From JAMXLO01 sp035511435 (GTDB taxonomy: Bacteria; Pseudomonadota; Alphaproteobacteria; Acetobacterales; Acetobacteraceae), in contig DATKFJ010000539.1 in the NCBI GenBank assembly GCA_035511435.1, positions 1-17,028 on the forward strand: 17,028 bases of DNA, written 5' to 3'. Below the pieces are notes generated by a model that ran no database searches, had not been told where the DNA came from, and was given only the letters and a program-made list of their open reading frames with translations. Positions 1-7,062 of the stretch are shown in pieces. A program made the position numbers and the translations under genes. Every line of letters starts with the position of its first letter. The stretch's first letter is position 1.

Positions 1-334
1 CACCGCCGCGATCGGATGACAGCGGCAGCACCGCGATGTCATTGGGCGCCAAGGTTTTCGACAGCACGGCCAGCGACGGCATCTCGGCGACACACGGGGC
101 GCACCACGTAGCCCACAGGTTGATCACCATGCCATGGCCGAGGAATTCCGTCAGGCGATGCTGCGTCCCATCGGCTGCCACAAAGACGATGTCAGGCGCG
201 GCCACCGGTGGATCGGTCGGCTTCAGGTCGGTCTCCAGGTCCTGCAATTCCTGTGCGTGCGGTTTGCGTGCGGTCAGGGTGGCGGCTAGGGTCCCGCCCG
301 CCGCGAGCATGGTGCGTCGCGTGATCAATGGCAC
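1..334 (-). CDS. tlpA: TlpA/ResA-family periplasmic thiol-disulfide oxidoreductase (3' end missing)
   Basis: The first 111 codons of a thioredoxin-fold protein are visible; the rest lies beyond base 1. The active-site motif WCAPC (Cys78, Cys81) sits in a typical TlpA/ResA context (VINLWATWCAPCVAEMPSL). The family works in the periplasm as a membrane-anchored or exported thiol reductant, often for cytochrome c or cytochrome oxidase maturation. The N-terminus (TRRTMLAAGG) looks like a twin-arginine signal: RR at residues 6-7, then a hydrophobic run ending near AHAQ-like residues 26-28. I chose the GTG at 334 because GGAGGG lies nine bases upstream; an internal ATG (codon 9) would remove the twin arginines. 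It is divergent from argH with 15 bases between starts. The family is clear; the exact client protein is unknown. Confidence 0.88.
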   Translation of the reverse strand, partial: MPLITRRTMLAAGGTLAATLTARKPHAQELQDLETDLKPTDPPVAAPDIVFVAADGTQHRLTEFLGHGMVINLWATWCAPCVAEMPSLAVLSKTLAPNDIAVLPLSSDRGG

Positions 335-349
335 TCTGGAAGTCCCTCC

Positions 350-1795
350 GTGAGCAAGACGCCGGACAACAGCCCGGACAACAGCGCCGACAACAGCCCC
401 GACAACAGCAAGGTGGCGGCGAATCCGCAGTGGGGTGGGCGTTTCGCGGCCGGCCCATCGGTGGTGATGCAGGCGATCAACAACTCGATCGGCTTCGACC
501 ACAAGCTGTGGCGGCAGGATATCCGGGGTTCGCTGGCGCATGCCGCGATGCTGGCAAGGATTGGCATCATTTCCGCCGAAGATGAGCAGTCGATCCGCGA
601 CGGTCTAGGGGCGATCGCGCACGAGATCGAGACCGGGCGCTTCCCGTTCGATGCCGCACTCGAGGACATCCACATGAATATCGAGGCGCGGCTGACCGAT
701 CGCATCGGCGAGGCCGGCCGCCGGCTGCACACCGCGCGCAGCCGCAATGACCAGGTGGCGGTGGATTTTCGTCTATGGGTGCGCGATGCGAGCGATGGTC
801 TTGCCGCGCAGATCACCGACGTGATGCGCGCGCTGGCCGATCGCGCCGCAACCTATGCCGCCGACCCGATGCCGGGCTTCACCCATCTGCAAACAGCGCA
901 GCCAGTGACCTACGGCCACCATCTGCTGGCCTACGTCGAGATGCTGGACCGCGACCGCGGCCGGCTTGCCGATTGCCGTCGCCGGCTGAACGAATGCCCG
1001 CTGGGCAGCGCCGCGCTGGCGGGCACGTCGTTTCCCATCGACCGCGCAATGACCGCGCAGGCGCTGGGTTTTGACCGGCCGACAGGCAATTCGCTCGATG
1101 CCGTGTCGGACCGCGACTTTGCGCTGGAGTTCCTCAGCGCGGCGGCAATCTCGGCGATGCATCTGTCGCGCTTCGCCGAAGAGATCGTGGTCTGGTACTC
1201 GGCGCCATGGCGCTTCATCCGGCTGTCCGATGCATTCACCACCGGCAGTTCGATCATGCCGCAAAAGCGCAATCCGGACGCGGCTGAGTTGGTCCGGGCA
1301 AAGACTGGACGGGTCACCGGCGCGCTGGTGGCGCTGCTGACCGTGATGAAAGGCCTGCCGCTGGCCTATGCCAAGGACATGCAGGAGGACAAGGAACCGG
1401 TGTTCGATGCGGCCGAGGCCTGGGCGCTGTCGCTGGCCGCCATCGCCGGCATGGTGCGCGACATGACCCCGGACTTGGCGCGGATGCGGGAACTGGCAGG
1501 TTCCGGCTTTGCCACCGCGACAGATCTGGCCGACTGGCTGGTGCGCGTGCTGAAATTGCCGTTCCGCGACGCGCACCACATCACCGGGCGGCTGGTTGCC
1601 GTGGCGGAAGCGAAGGGCGTCGAGCTTTCGGGCCTGACGCTCGCCGAGATGCAGATCGTGGAGCCGCGCATCACCGAAGCTGTTTTCTCGGTCCTGGCGG
1701 TCGACGCATCGGTAGCGTCGCGTACCAGTCAAGGCGGGACGGCGCCGGCCAACGTCAAGCGGGAAGCGGCGCGGTGGCAGGCGGCGCTGGCATGA
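350..1795 (+). CDS. argH: Argininosuccinate lyase
   Basis: ArgH splits argininosuccinate into arginine and fumarate, the last step of arginine synthesis, in the cytoplasm. The 481-residue protein has the fumarase/aspartase superfamily signature GSSIMPQKRNPD at residues 299-310, the N-terminal WGGRF typical of ArgH, and the conserved HTARSRNDQVA and GFTHLQTAQP blocks. Normal bacterial length is about 460. The excess is an N-terminal low-complexity tail (PDNS PDNS ADNS PDNS, residues 5-20) encoded by a 12-base tandem repeat. The start is GTG at 350 with a GGAAG about seven bases upstream; a second in-frame GTG at codon 22 would skip the repeat and cannot be excluded. The stop overlaps the start of the next gene (ATGA), so the two are probably cotranscribed and translationally coupled. 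Confidence 0.97.
   Translation: MSKTPDNSPDNSADNSPDNSKVAANPQWGGRFAAGPSVVMQAINNSIGFDHKLWRQDIRGSLAHAAMLARIGIISAEDEQSIRDGLGAIAHEIETGRFPFDAALEDIHMNIEARLTDRIGEAGRRLHTARSRNDQVAVDFRLWVRDASDGLAAQITDVMRALADRAATYAADPMPGFTHLQTAQPVTYGHHLLAYVEMLDRDRGRLADCRRRLNECPLGSAALAGTSFPIDRAMTAQALGFDRPTGNSLDAVSDRDFALEFLSAAAISAMHLSRFAEEIVVWYSAPWRFIRLSDAFTTGSSIMPQKRNPDAAELVRAKTGRVTGALVALLTVMKGLPLAYAKDMQEDKEPVFDAAEAWALSLAAIAGMVRDMTPDLARMRELAGSGFATATDLADWLVRVLKLPFRDAHHITGRLVAVAEAKGVELSGLTLAEMQIVEPRITEAVFSVLAVDASVASRTSQGGTAPANVKREAARWQAALA
362..409 (+). repeat. Four tandem copies of a 12-base unit inside the argH 5' end
   Basis: The unit (C/G)C(G/C)GACAACAGC is repeated four times without gaps and encodes P/A-D-N-S each time. 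Differences are confined to the first three bases of the unit. The repeat is in frame with argH, so copy-number change would lengthen or shorten the N-terminal tail without breaking the enzyme. Confidence 0.9.
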
Positions 1796-1923
1796 GGGCG
1801 CTGATGATCCTTGCGGTGCTTCTCGGCACCGTCATGCTGGCGGCCTGCGGCAAGAAAGGCCCGCCGGACCCCCCCGGCCCGCCGGACCAGATCACCTGGC
1901 CGCGCAGCTATCCGACACACTGA
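1792..1923 (+). CDS. lptM: LptM-type small lipoprotein (YifL family)
   Basis: This 43-residue ORF begins on the ATGA overlap with the argH stop. It has a short hydrophobic signal (MRALMILAVLLGTVMLAAC) with lipobox LAAC, Cys19 being the lipidation site, directly followed by GKKGPPDPPGPP. The C-GKKGP motif after the lipobox is the hallmark of the YifL/LptM family (lipoprotein_13). In E. coli this lipoprotein assists oxidative maturation of the LptD LPS translocon in the outer membrane. Alphaproteobacterial homologues commonly lie between argH and lysA; here lysA is not next, and hldE follows instead. The gene is short but start, lipobox, family motif and position all agree. Confidence 0.88.
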   Translation: MRALMILAVLLGTVMLAACGKKGPPDPPGPPDQITWPRSYPTH

Positions 1924-2088
1924 CCGTATGAGCGACCGAATGGCAATGGAATGCTGGTGCCCCACACTGCCGGACGCCTCCGCGCCCGCCGTCATGCCAA
2001 CAGATTCGTCGACGTCCAGTGCATTGCTGCCTGATCCATGCTTCGACTCTTGCTTGCACCGTCAGGGGCATCAGTTTACGGCGGTGCC

Positions 2089-3576
2089 ATGAACGACAGC
2101 CCAGCCGTCGAGGCGGCACTGCCCAAACCGGAAGCCGATCTGCTTGCTGCGGTTCGCCTGCTTGGCCGCACCAGCGTGCTGGTCGTGGGCGACGTGATGC
2201 TGGACCGCTACGTCTATGGCCAGGTCGAACGCATCAGCCCGGAAGCGCCAGTCCCCATCCTGGCGATCGATCGCGAACTGGCAATACCAGGCGGCGCCGG
2301 CAACGTGGTGCGCAACCTGACCGCACTCGGCGCGGCGGTGGCGTTCATCTCGGTGGTTGGCGACGATCAGGCAGGCTCGGATCTCACCGCCCTGATCGGC
2401 GGCCAGCCCAACATCGAGCCCTGGCTGCTGGTGCAGGGTGGCCGCATCACCACGCTGAAAACGCGCTACCTGTCGGCCGGCCAGCAATTGCTGCGTGCCG
2501 ACCGCGAGGAAACCTCACCCGTGCAGCCTCGGCTGGCGGAACGATTGCTGCGCATAGCGCGCGATGCCATGGCGGCGACTTCGATCACCGTGCTGTCGGA
2601 TTACCAGAAGGGGTTGATGACGGGTGGGCTGCCGACACTGTTGATCGCCGCCGCGCGGGAAGCGGGCCGGCCAATCATCGTCGATCCGAAGGGACCGGAT
2701 TACGCCCGCTATGCGGGCGCCGACGTCGTCATGCCGAACCGGACCGATCTGGCCGAGGCGACCGGCATGCGAGTGGATACCGAGGCAGCGATCGTTGCCG
2801 CCGCCACCGCGCTTCGCCAGCGCCATGGCTTCGGCGCGGTGCTGGTGACGCGCGGCAATGACGGCATGACGCTACTGGATAACTCCGGTGCGCTGCATTT
2901 CCCGGCCGAGGCGGCGGAGGTGTTCGATATTGCGGGTGCCGGCGACACCGTGGCGGCGACGCTGGCGGCGGGGCTGGCGGCCCGGCTGGACCTGCCGGTC
3001 GCGGTGCGGCTGGCCAACATTGCCGCGGGTATCGTGGTCGGCAAAGTGGGAACCGCTGTGGCGCGTGAGGCCGACCTTGTTGCGGCGCTGTCGCCGCTGG
3101 GCGGCACGCTGCGAAAAATCGCCTCGCGGGAGGCGGCGATCGAGCATGTTCAGCGCTGGCACCACAAAGGCTGGCGTGTCGGTTTCACCAACGGTTGCTT
3201 CGATCTGCTCCACCCCGGCCATCTGCGCCTGCTCGAGGAGGCGCGCGCGGCTTGCGACCGGCTGGTGGTCGGGCTGAATTCCGATGCCGGCGTGCGCCGA
3301 TTGAAGGGCGCCGGCCGGCCGGTTCAGCCGGAAGCCGCGCGTGCCGCAATGCTGGCGAGCCTGGCCAGCGTCGATCTGGTCACGGTGTTCGAGGAGGACA
3401 CGCCCGAAGCGCTGATCACCGCCCTGCATCCGGACCTGTTGGTGAAGGGCGCAAACTACACGCTGGATCAGGTAATTGGCGGCGACCTGGTGCGCGGTTG
3501 GGGTGGCAGGGTCGCACTGGTCGATCTGGTGGCGGGACATTCGACGACCGCCATGGTCGAACGCATTGGCGAGTGA
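2089..3576 (+). CDS. hldE: Bifunctional heptose-7-phosphate kinase / heptose-1-phosphate adenylyltransferase
   Basis: HldE carries out two steps towards ADP-heptose for the LPS inner core, in the cytoplasm. The N-terminal PfkB/ribokinase domain shows GGAGNVVRNL (residues 68-77) and DIAGAGDT (280-287), with Asp286 as likely catalytic base. The C-terminal nucleotidyltransferase domain shows TNGCFDLLHPGH (367-378) with the HxGH motif at 375-378, and later LVKGANY and AGHSTTAMVERI. At 495 residues it is close to the usual 475-480. The ATG at 2089 is preferred over the upstream in-frame ATG at 2038, whose extra 17 residues (MLRLLLAPSGASVYGGA) resemble nothing in the family; neither has a strong Shine-Dalgarno. 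It lies 165 bases after lptM, so both neighbours relate to LPS; an independent promoter is possible. No frameshift or missing key residue is seen. Confidence 0.95.
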   Translation: MNDSPAVEAALPKPEADLLAAVRLLGRTSVLVVGDVMLDRYVYGQVERISPEAPVPILAIDRELAIPGGAGNVVRNLTALGAAVAFISVVGDDQAGSDLTALIGGQPNIEPWLLVQGGRITTLKTRYLSAGQQLLRADREETSPVQPRLAERLLRIARDAMAATSITVLSDYQKGLMTGGLPTLLIAAAREAGRPIIVDPKGPDYARYAGADVVMPNRTDLAEATGMRVDTEAAIVAAATALRQRHGFGAVLVTRGNDGMTLLDNSGALHFPAEAAEVFDIAGAGDTVAATLAAGLAARLDLPVAVRLANIAAGIVVGKVGTAVAREADLVAALSPLGGTLRKIASREAAIEHVQRWHHKGWRVGFTNGCFDLLHPGHLRLLEEARAACDRLVVGLNSDAGVRRLKGAGRPVQPEAARAAMLASLASVDLVTVFEEDTPEALITALHPDLLVKGANYTLDQVIGGDLVRGWGGRVALVDLVAGHSTTAMVERIGE

Positions 3577-3584
3577 CGCGCAAC

Positions 3585-3616
3585 TGGGCCGCGGTAGAAA
3601 TGGGCCGCGGCAGAAA
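3585..3616 (+). repeat. Two tandem copies of a 16-base unit downstream of hldE
   Basis: TGGGCCGCGGTAGAAA is followed directly by TGGGCCGCGGCAGAAA, one mismatch apart. It lies eight bases after the hldE stop in the longest non-coding gap of the window (3577-3844). Each unit holds the palindrome CCGCGG. No T-tract follows, so it is not an obvious terminator. Confidence 0.85.
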
Positions 3617-3782
3617 TCCGTTCCGGACCCGGAGTGAAGGAACGTCCATCGCACTTGCAGTTCGAGCTTGCCACGTCATGCTGGCGACGGTCGGCGTCCC
3701 CATCTTTCCTGCTGCGATCGGCAAAGACCTGGATGCTGATCTGCGTCAGTACGACCCGTGCCGCCGATCCATGTTCGTGCGC

Positions 3783-3812
3783 TTGACACATGGGATCATG
3801 TGTTCACTGATC
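3783..3812 (+). promoter_or_regulatory. Putative promoter and operator palindrome for the CoA-transferase genes
   Basis: A perfect TTGACA (3783-3788) overlaps an inverted repeat ACACATG-GGAT-CATGTGT (3786-3803). A weak -10-like ACTGAT follows at 17-base spacing (3806-3811), about 35 bases before the downstream ATG. A palindrome in the spacer between -35 and -10 is a common place for a repressor to bind. The regulator is unknown, and the -10 match is poor, so the promoter part is inference while the palindrome itself is plain in the sequence. Confidence 0.45.
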
Positions 3813-3844
3813 ATTGCAGCGTGAAAAGATGTTGGAGGGGGTGA

Positions 3845-4585
3845 ATGGGCCAAAGCAGCAAAGCGTTCCCCAGTTTCCATGCAGCAGTGCAGGACATTCC
3901 CGACGGCGCCACCATCGGCTTCGGCGGATTTGCCATGCCGGGCGTGCCGTTCAACCTGATCAAGGCGCTGTACGAACACGGCGCCAGACAACTCATCTTG
4001 GTTGCGAACACGACGGGCGGCGCGCAACAGCCGCGCATGCCGGATATTGGCATGCTGGTGGAGAATGGCCAGGTCAAGAAAGTGATCTGTGCATTCACTG
4101 CCGCAACGCGCCCCACCGACGTGATTCCGTTCACTAAATACTACGAGTCCGGTGAAGTGGATGCGGAGTTGGTACCACAGGGTACGCTCGCCGAACGCAT
4201 GCGCGCTGCCGGGGCCGGCATCCCGGCATTCTATACGCCAACCGCCGTCGGCACGGAACTCGCTGCTGGACGCGAGACGCGGGTGATCAACGGGCGCGAA
4301 TACCTGCTGGAATACGCGCTGCCGCTGGATTACGCGTTCATTCGCGCCACGCGCGCGGACACGTTCGGTAACCTGCAGTTCCATCGCTCGCAGCGCAATT
4401 TTTGCCCGGTGATGGCGACGGCAGCGCGCATCACAATCGCCGAGGTGGACGAGGACATCGTGCCGGCTGGCGCGATAGATCCCGACCAAGTGCACACAGC
4501 GGGCATTTTCGTGCATCGGCTGGTAAAAGTGCCGCCGGCGCCCGATGGATTATGGCCCACGCGCAGGCAGGAGCGACGCCGATGA
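3845..4585 (+). CDS. Family I CoA-transferase, subunit A (3-oxoacid CoA-transferase-like)
   Basis: This 246-residue protein matches the alpha subunit of ScoA/PcaI/AtoD-type enzymes, which move CoA from succinyl-CoA or acetyl-CoA onto a 3-oxoacid. Visible family blocks are IGFGGFAMPGVP near residues 24-35, VPQGTLAERMRAAGAGIPAFYTPTAVGT in the middle, and the late REYLLEYALPLDYAFIRATRADTFGNL and HTAGIFVHRLVKVP. The start is well set: GGAGGGGG ends a few bases before the ATG. Its stop overlaps the start of subunit B by ATGA. The C-terminal tail WPTRRQERRR is basic and unconserved. Substrate cannot be told from sequence; acetoacetate, 3-oxoadipate or another 3-oxoacid are possible. A palindrome upstream suggests controlled, probably catabolic, expression. 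Confidence 0.92.
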   Translation: MGQSSKAFPSFHAAVQDIPDGATIGFGGFAMPGVPFNLIKALYEHGARQLILVANTTGGAQQPRMPDIGMLVENGQVKKVICAFTAATRPTDVIPFTKYYESGEVDAELVPQGTLAERMRAAGAGIPAFYTPTAVGTELAAGRETRVINGREYLLEYALPLDYAFIRATRADTFGNLQFHRSQRNFCPVMATAARITIAEVDEDIVPAGAIDPDQVHTAGIFVHRLVKVPPAPDGLWPTRRQERRR

Positions 4586-5259
4586 GCGGTACCGCCAAAG
4601 GTCTGAACCGCCAGCAGATGGCAGACCGCATCGCACTCGAATTCCAGGATGGCTGGATCGTCAATCTCGGTGTCGGCATTCCGACGATGTGTTCCAACAC
4701 CGATATCGGTGATCGCGACATCATCTACCATTCGGAGAATGGCGTGATCGGCTACGGTCCGATCGCACCGGCGGGTGAGGAGGACCTCAACCTGGTGAAT
4801 GCCGGCGGCCAGAATGTCACACTGAAGCCTGGAGCCGCGGTGGTGCATCACGCCGACTCATTCGGCATCATCCGCGGTGGCCATATCGATGTGACTGTGA
4901 TGGGCGCCTACGAGGTGGCGCGCAGCGGCGACTTCGCCAACTGGAAGATCGGCGGCGCCAAGGGCGGTGGTATCGGCGGTGCGATGGACCTCGCCGCGTG
5001 TGCCAAGCGTGTGTTCATCATCATGGAGCAGACCACGCGCAGCGGTGCACCTCGGCTGGTCGATCAATGCGCGCTGCCGGTCACGGCACGCGGCGTGGTG
5101 AAGCTGGTGGCGACGAACTACGGCCTGTTCGAGCCGATGGGCGACGGGTTCCGGATCCGCGAGATTGCGCCCGGCATCACGCTGGATGAAGTCCACGCGA
5201 CTGTCGGCTGCAAACTGATGGTGCCGGAGAATCTGCCGACGGTGCGACTGGTCGGCTGA
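4582..5259 (+). CDS. Family I CoA-transferase, subunit B (3-oxoacid CoA-transferase-like)
   Basis: This is the beta subunit partner of the preceding gene, 225 residues. It carries NLGVGIPT near the N-terminus and the catalytic glutamate motif SENG, with Glu52 forming the glutamyl-CoA thioester intermediate in this family. Other blocks are GGHIDVTVMGAYEV, IGGAMDLAACAKRVFIIMEQT and the C-terminal LDEVHATVGCKLMVPENLP. The ATG at 4582 overlaps the upstream stop and has CAGGAG eight bases before it, so the two subunits are translationally coupled and should form an A2B2-type complex. The MEQTTRSGAPRLV segment differs from the MEHTxKxGxPKI usual in ScoB/PcaJ, hinting at a divergent substrate preference. 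The stop codon abuts the stop of the convergent antiporter gene with no spacer. Confidence 0.92.
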   Translation: MSGTAKGLNRQQMADRIALEFQDGWIVNLGVGIPTMCSNTDIGDRDIIYHSENGVIGYGPIAPAGEEDLNLVNAGGQNVTLKPGAAVVHHADSFGIIRGGHIDVTVMGAYEVARSGDFANWKIGGAKGGGIGGAMDLAACAKRVFIIMEQTTRSGAPRLVDQCALPVTARGVVKLVATNYGLFEPMGDGFRIREIAPGITLDEVHATVGCKLMVPENLPTVRLVG

Positions 5260-6993
5260 CTATCCTGTGCGCGGCAGCATGTCACGCAGACGACGGCGAC
5301 CGAGTGGACGAACGGCGGCATCCGGCGCCATCGCCTTGATCTGCGCCTGGATCTCGCTGCGCTTTTCGTGGATCGTGGCGATCACCGGACCCATGGGGAC
5401 ACCAAGATCCACCAGGACAGCCTCGGATAGTTGCAGGCTTGCCTCGATGGTTTCCGGCACCGCGTCTGTGGCGCCGATCGCATAAAGATGCGCCGCGTGG
5501 CGTGCGTCGCGCGCGCGGACGATGATCAGCAGATCAGCCTTTTCGGCGCGTGCGGCGGCGACCAGCCGGTCACTCGCTGCATGGTCGCTCATCGTCACCA
5601 CCAGGGCGCGTGCGGTGCCGATGTGCAGACGGTGCAGCATTTCGGTCTGGGTAATGTCGCCCCAATAGACCGACGGTCGCAGTTTGCGTTGATCGGCAAC
5701 GCGGTCGGGATCGCTGTCCACTGCTACATAGGCGATACGGTGCATTTCCAGCATGGATGCGACCGTTTCGCCGACCCGGCCGAAGCCGGCGATGATGACG
5801 CGCGGCGTCGCGTCGTCTGGCACAGCCGCCAGCAACGCAAGATCGACCGTCAGCGGGATTGGCGCGCGCCGGGCGACCTGCCTGCCGAGAGTGGAGAGCA
5901 GCGGTATGCAGGCCATAGTTACCGCCACCAGCACAAGCGGGAAGCGCGCAATATCGGAACCGATCAGATGTTGCCCATGGGCAAGGACAAGGATGACGAA
6001 GCCAAACTCACCACCCGCGCCGAGCAGCAATCCGGCTTGCAGCCCAGTCAGCCAGCGCAGACTGAAGGCATGTCCTAGGCCGGCGATGATGGCGAGCTTG
6101 ATCGCCACCAGTGCCACGCCGGCCGCAAGCAGGCGCGGCGCATCCGTCACGATATTGGCGAGGTCCAGGCTCATGCCGACGGAGATCAGGAATACGCCGA
6201 GCAGCAGGCCCTTGAACGGCTCTATGGTCACCTCGATCTGACGGCGGAATTCCGTCTCGGCCAGCAGCATGCCGGCGATCAGCGAACCCAGTTCCATCGG
6301 CAGTCCGGCCATGGCGGTGGCCAGGCCGGTCGCAAGGATGACCAGCAGGCAGGCTGCGACGAACAGTTCCGGGCTGCCGGTTCGGGCGACGCTGCGAAAC
6401 AGCGGGCGCAGGATCAGCCGGCCTGCGACGATCAGGCCGAGTACGACGAGGATCGCCACACCGATCGTCCAGACGAGGCTACCATGCGTTGCCGCTCCAA
6501 CGCCCGCCACACTGATGACGAACAGCACGGGCACCGCGGCGATATCCTGGAACAGCAACACTGCCAGGCAGGCGCGCCCGATCGGGGCGCCCAATCGTTT
6601 CTCGTGTGACAGCACCTGCACGACCACCGCGGTAGACGACATCGACAGCGCTGTCCCGACGACAGCGGCAACACTCGGCGGCGCGCCAAGCGCATAGGCG
6701 ATCATCGCGATTGCCGCTGCGCAGAACACGAACTGCAACAACCCGAGCCCGAACACGAGACGGCGCATCACGCGCAGCCGTTCCAACGACAGTTCCAGGC
6801 CGATCATGAACATCAGCATGCTGATGCCGAGTTCCGCGATGGGTTCGATTGACTCGGGACGGCTGAGCGTTATCGCGCCAAGCAGCGGCATATGGTCTGC
6901 CAGCCTCGCCAGTCCGAATGGCCCAACCGCCACACCCACCAGCATGAACCCCAGCACGGGACTGAGCAGCAGGCGGTGGAACAGTGGAATCAC
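5260..6993 (-). CDS. CPA2-family cation:proton antiporter with TrkA-N domain (KefB/YbaL-like)
   Basis: This is an inner-membrane monovalent cation/proton antiporter. The first roughly 380 residues are a run of hydrophobic helices of the Na_H_Exchanger fold (for example SPVLGFMLVGVAVGPFGLARL, FQDIAAVPVLFVISV, LGAGGEFGFVILVLA). A cytoplasmic TrkA-N/RCK domain follows, with Rossmann motif GFGRVG at 403-408 and an acidic residue ending beta-2 (VAVDSD, Asp426), consistent with NAD(H) or related nucleotide control. Numbering is from the GTG at 6993, giving 577 residues. That start cuts into the first helix: the frame stays open to just after the upstream hydrolase stop, and a CTG at 7059 would restore an N-terminus ending FKPALIILAAAAVV (599 residues). 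The true start is therefore probably upstream. It lies directly downstream of the hydrolase gene, likely one operon. Whether it is K+ or Na+ specific is not readable. Confidence 0.9.
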   Translation of the reverse strand: MIPLFHRLLLSPVLGFMLVGVAVGPFGLARLADHMPLLGAITLSRPESIEPIAELGISMLMFMIGLELSLERLRVMRRLVFGLGLLQFVFCAAAIAMIAYALGAPPSVAAVVGTALSMSSTAVVVQVLSHEKRLGAPIGRACLAVLLFQDIAAVPVLFVISVAGVGAATHGSLVWTIGVAILVVLGLIVAGRLILRPLFRSVARTGSPELFVAACLLVILATGLATAMAGLPMELGSLIAGMLLAETEFRRQIEVTIEPFKGLLLGVFLISVGMSLDLANIVTDAPRLLAAGVALVAIKLAIIAGLGHAFSLRWLTGLQAGLLLGAGGEFGFVILVLAHGQHLIGSDIARFPLVLVAVTMACIPLLSTLGRQVARRAPIPLTVDLALLAAVPDDATPRVIIAGFGRVGETVASMLEMHRIAYVAVDSDPDRVADQRKLRPSVYWGDITQTEMLHRLHIGTARALVVTMSDHAASDRLVAAARAEKADLLIIVRARDARHAAHLYAIGATDAVPETIEASLQLSEAVLVDLGVPMGPVIATIHEKRSEIQAQIKAMAPDAAVRPLGRRRLRDMLPRTG

Positions 6994-7062
6994 GACGGCG
7001 GCAGCGGCCAGAATAATGAGGGCCGGCTTGAAGAGTCCCGGATCGAAGTGCGCGTCCAGGCT

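Noticed and set aside
773..1732. Long minus-strand open frame inside argH (319 codons)
   Set aside because: It mirrors argH on the other strand, is rich in Arg/His/Gln as expected of a high-GC shadow frame, and has no recognisable domain.
2038..2088. Upstream ATG start for hldE
   Set aside because: Adds a 17-residue unconserved segment and has no ribosome site; the ATG at 2089 gives the normal length.
2872..3654. Minus-strand open frame over the hldE 3' half (260 codons)
   Set aside because: hldE is clearly the real gene here; the antisense product has shadow-type composition.
3746..4516. Minus-strand open frame over the CoA-transferase subunit A gene
   Set aside because: Overlaps a confidently identified gene with a strong ribosome site; no family motif in the antisense product.
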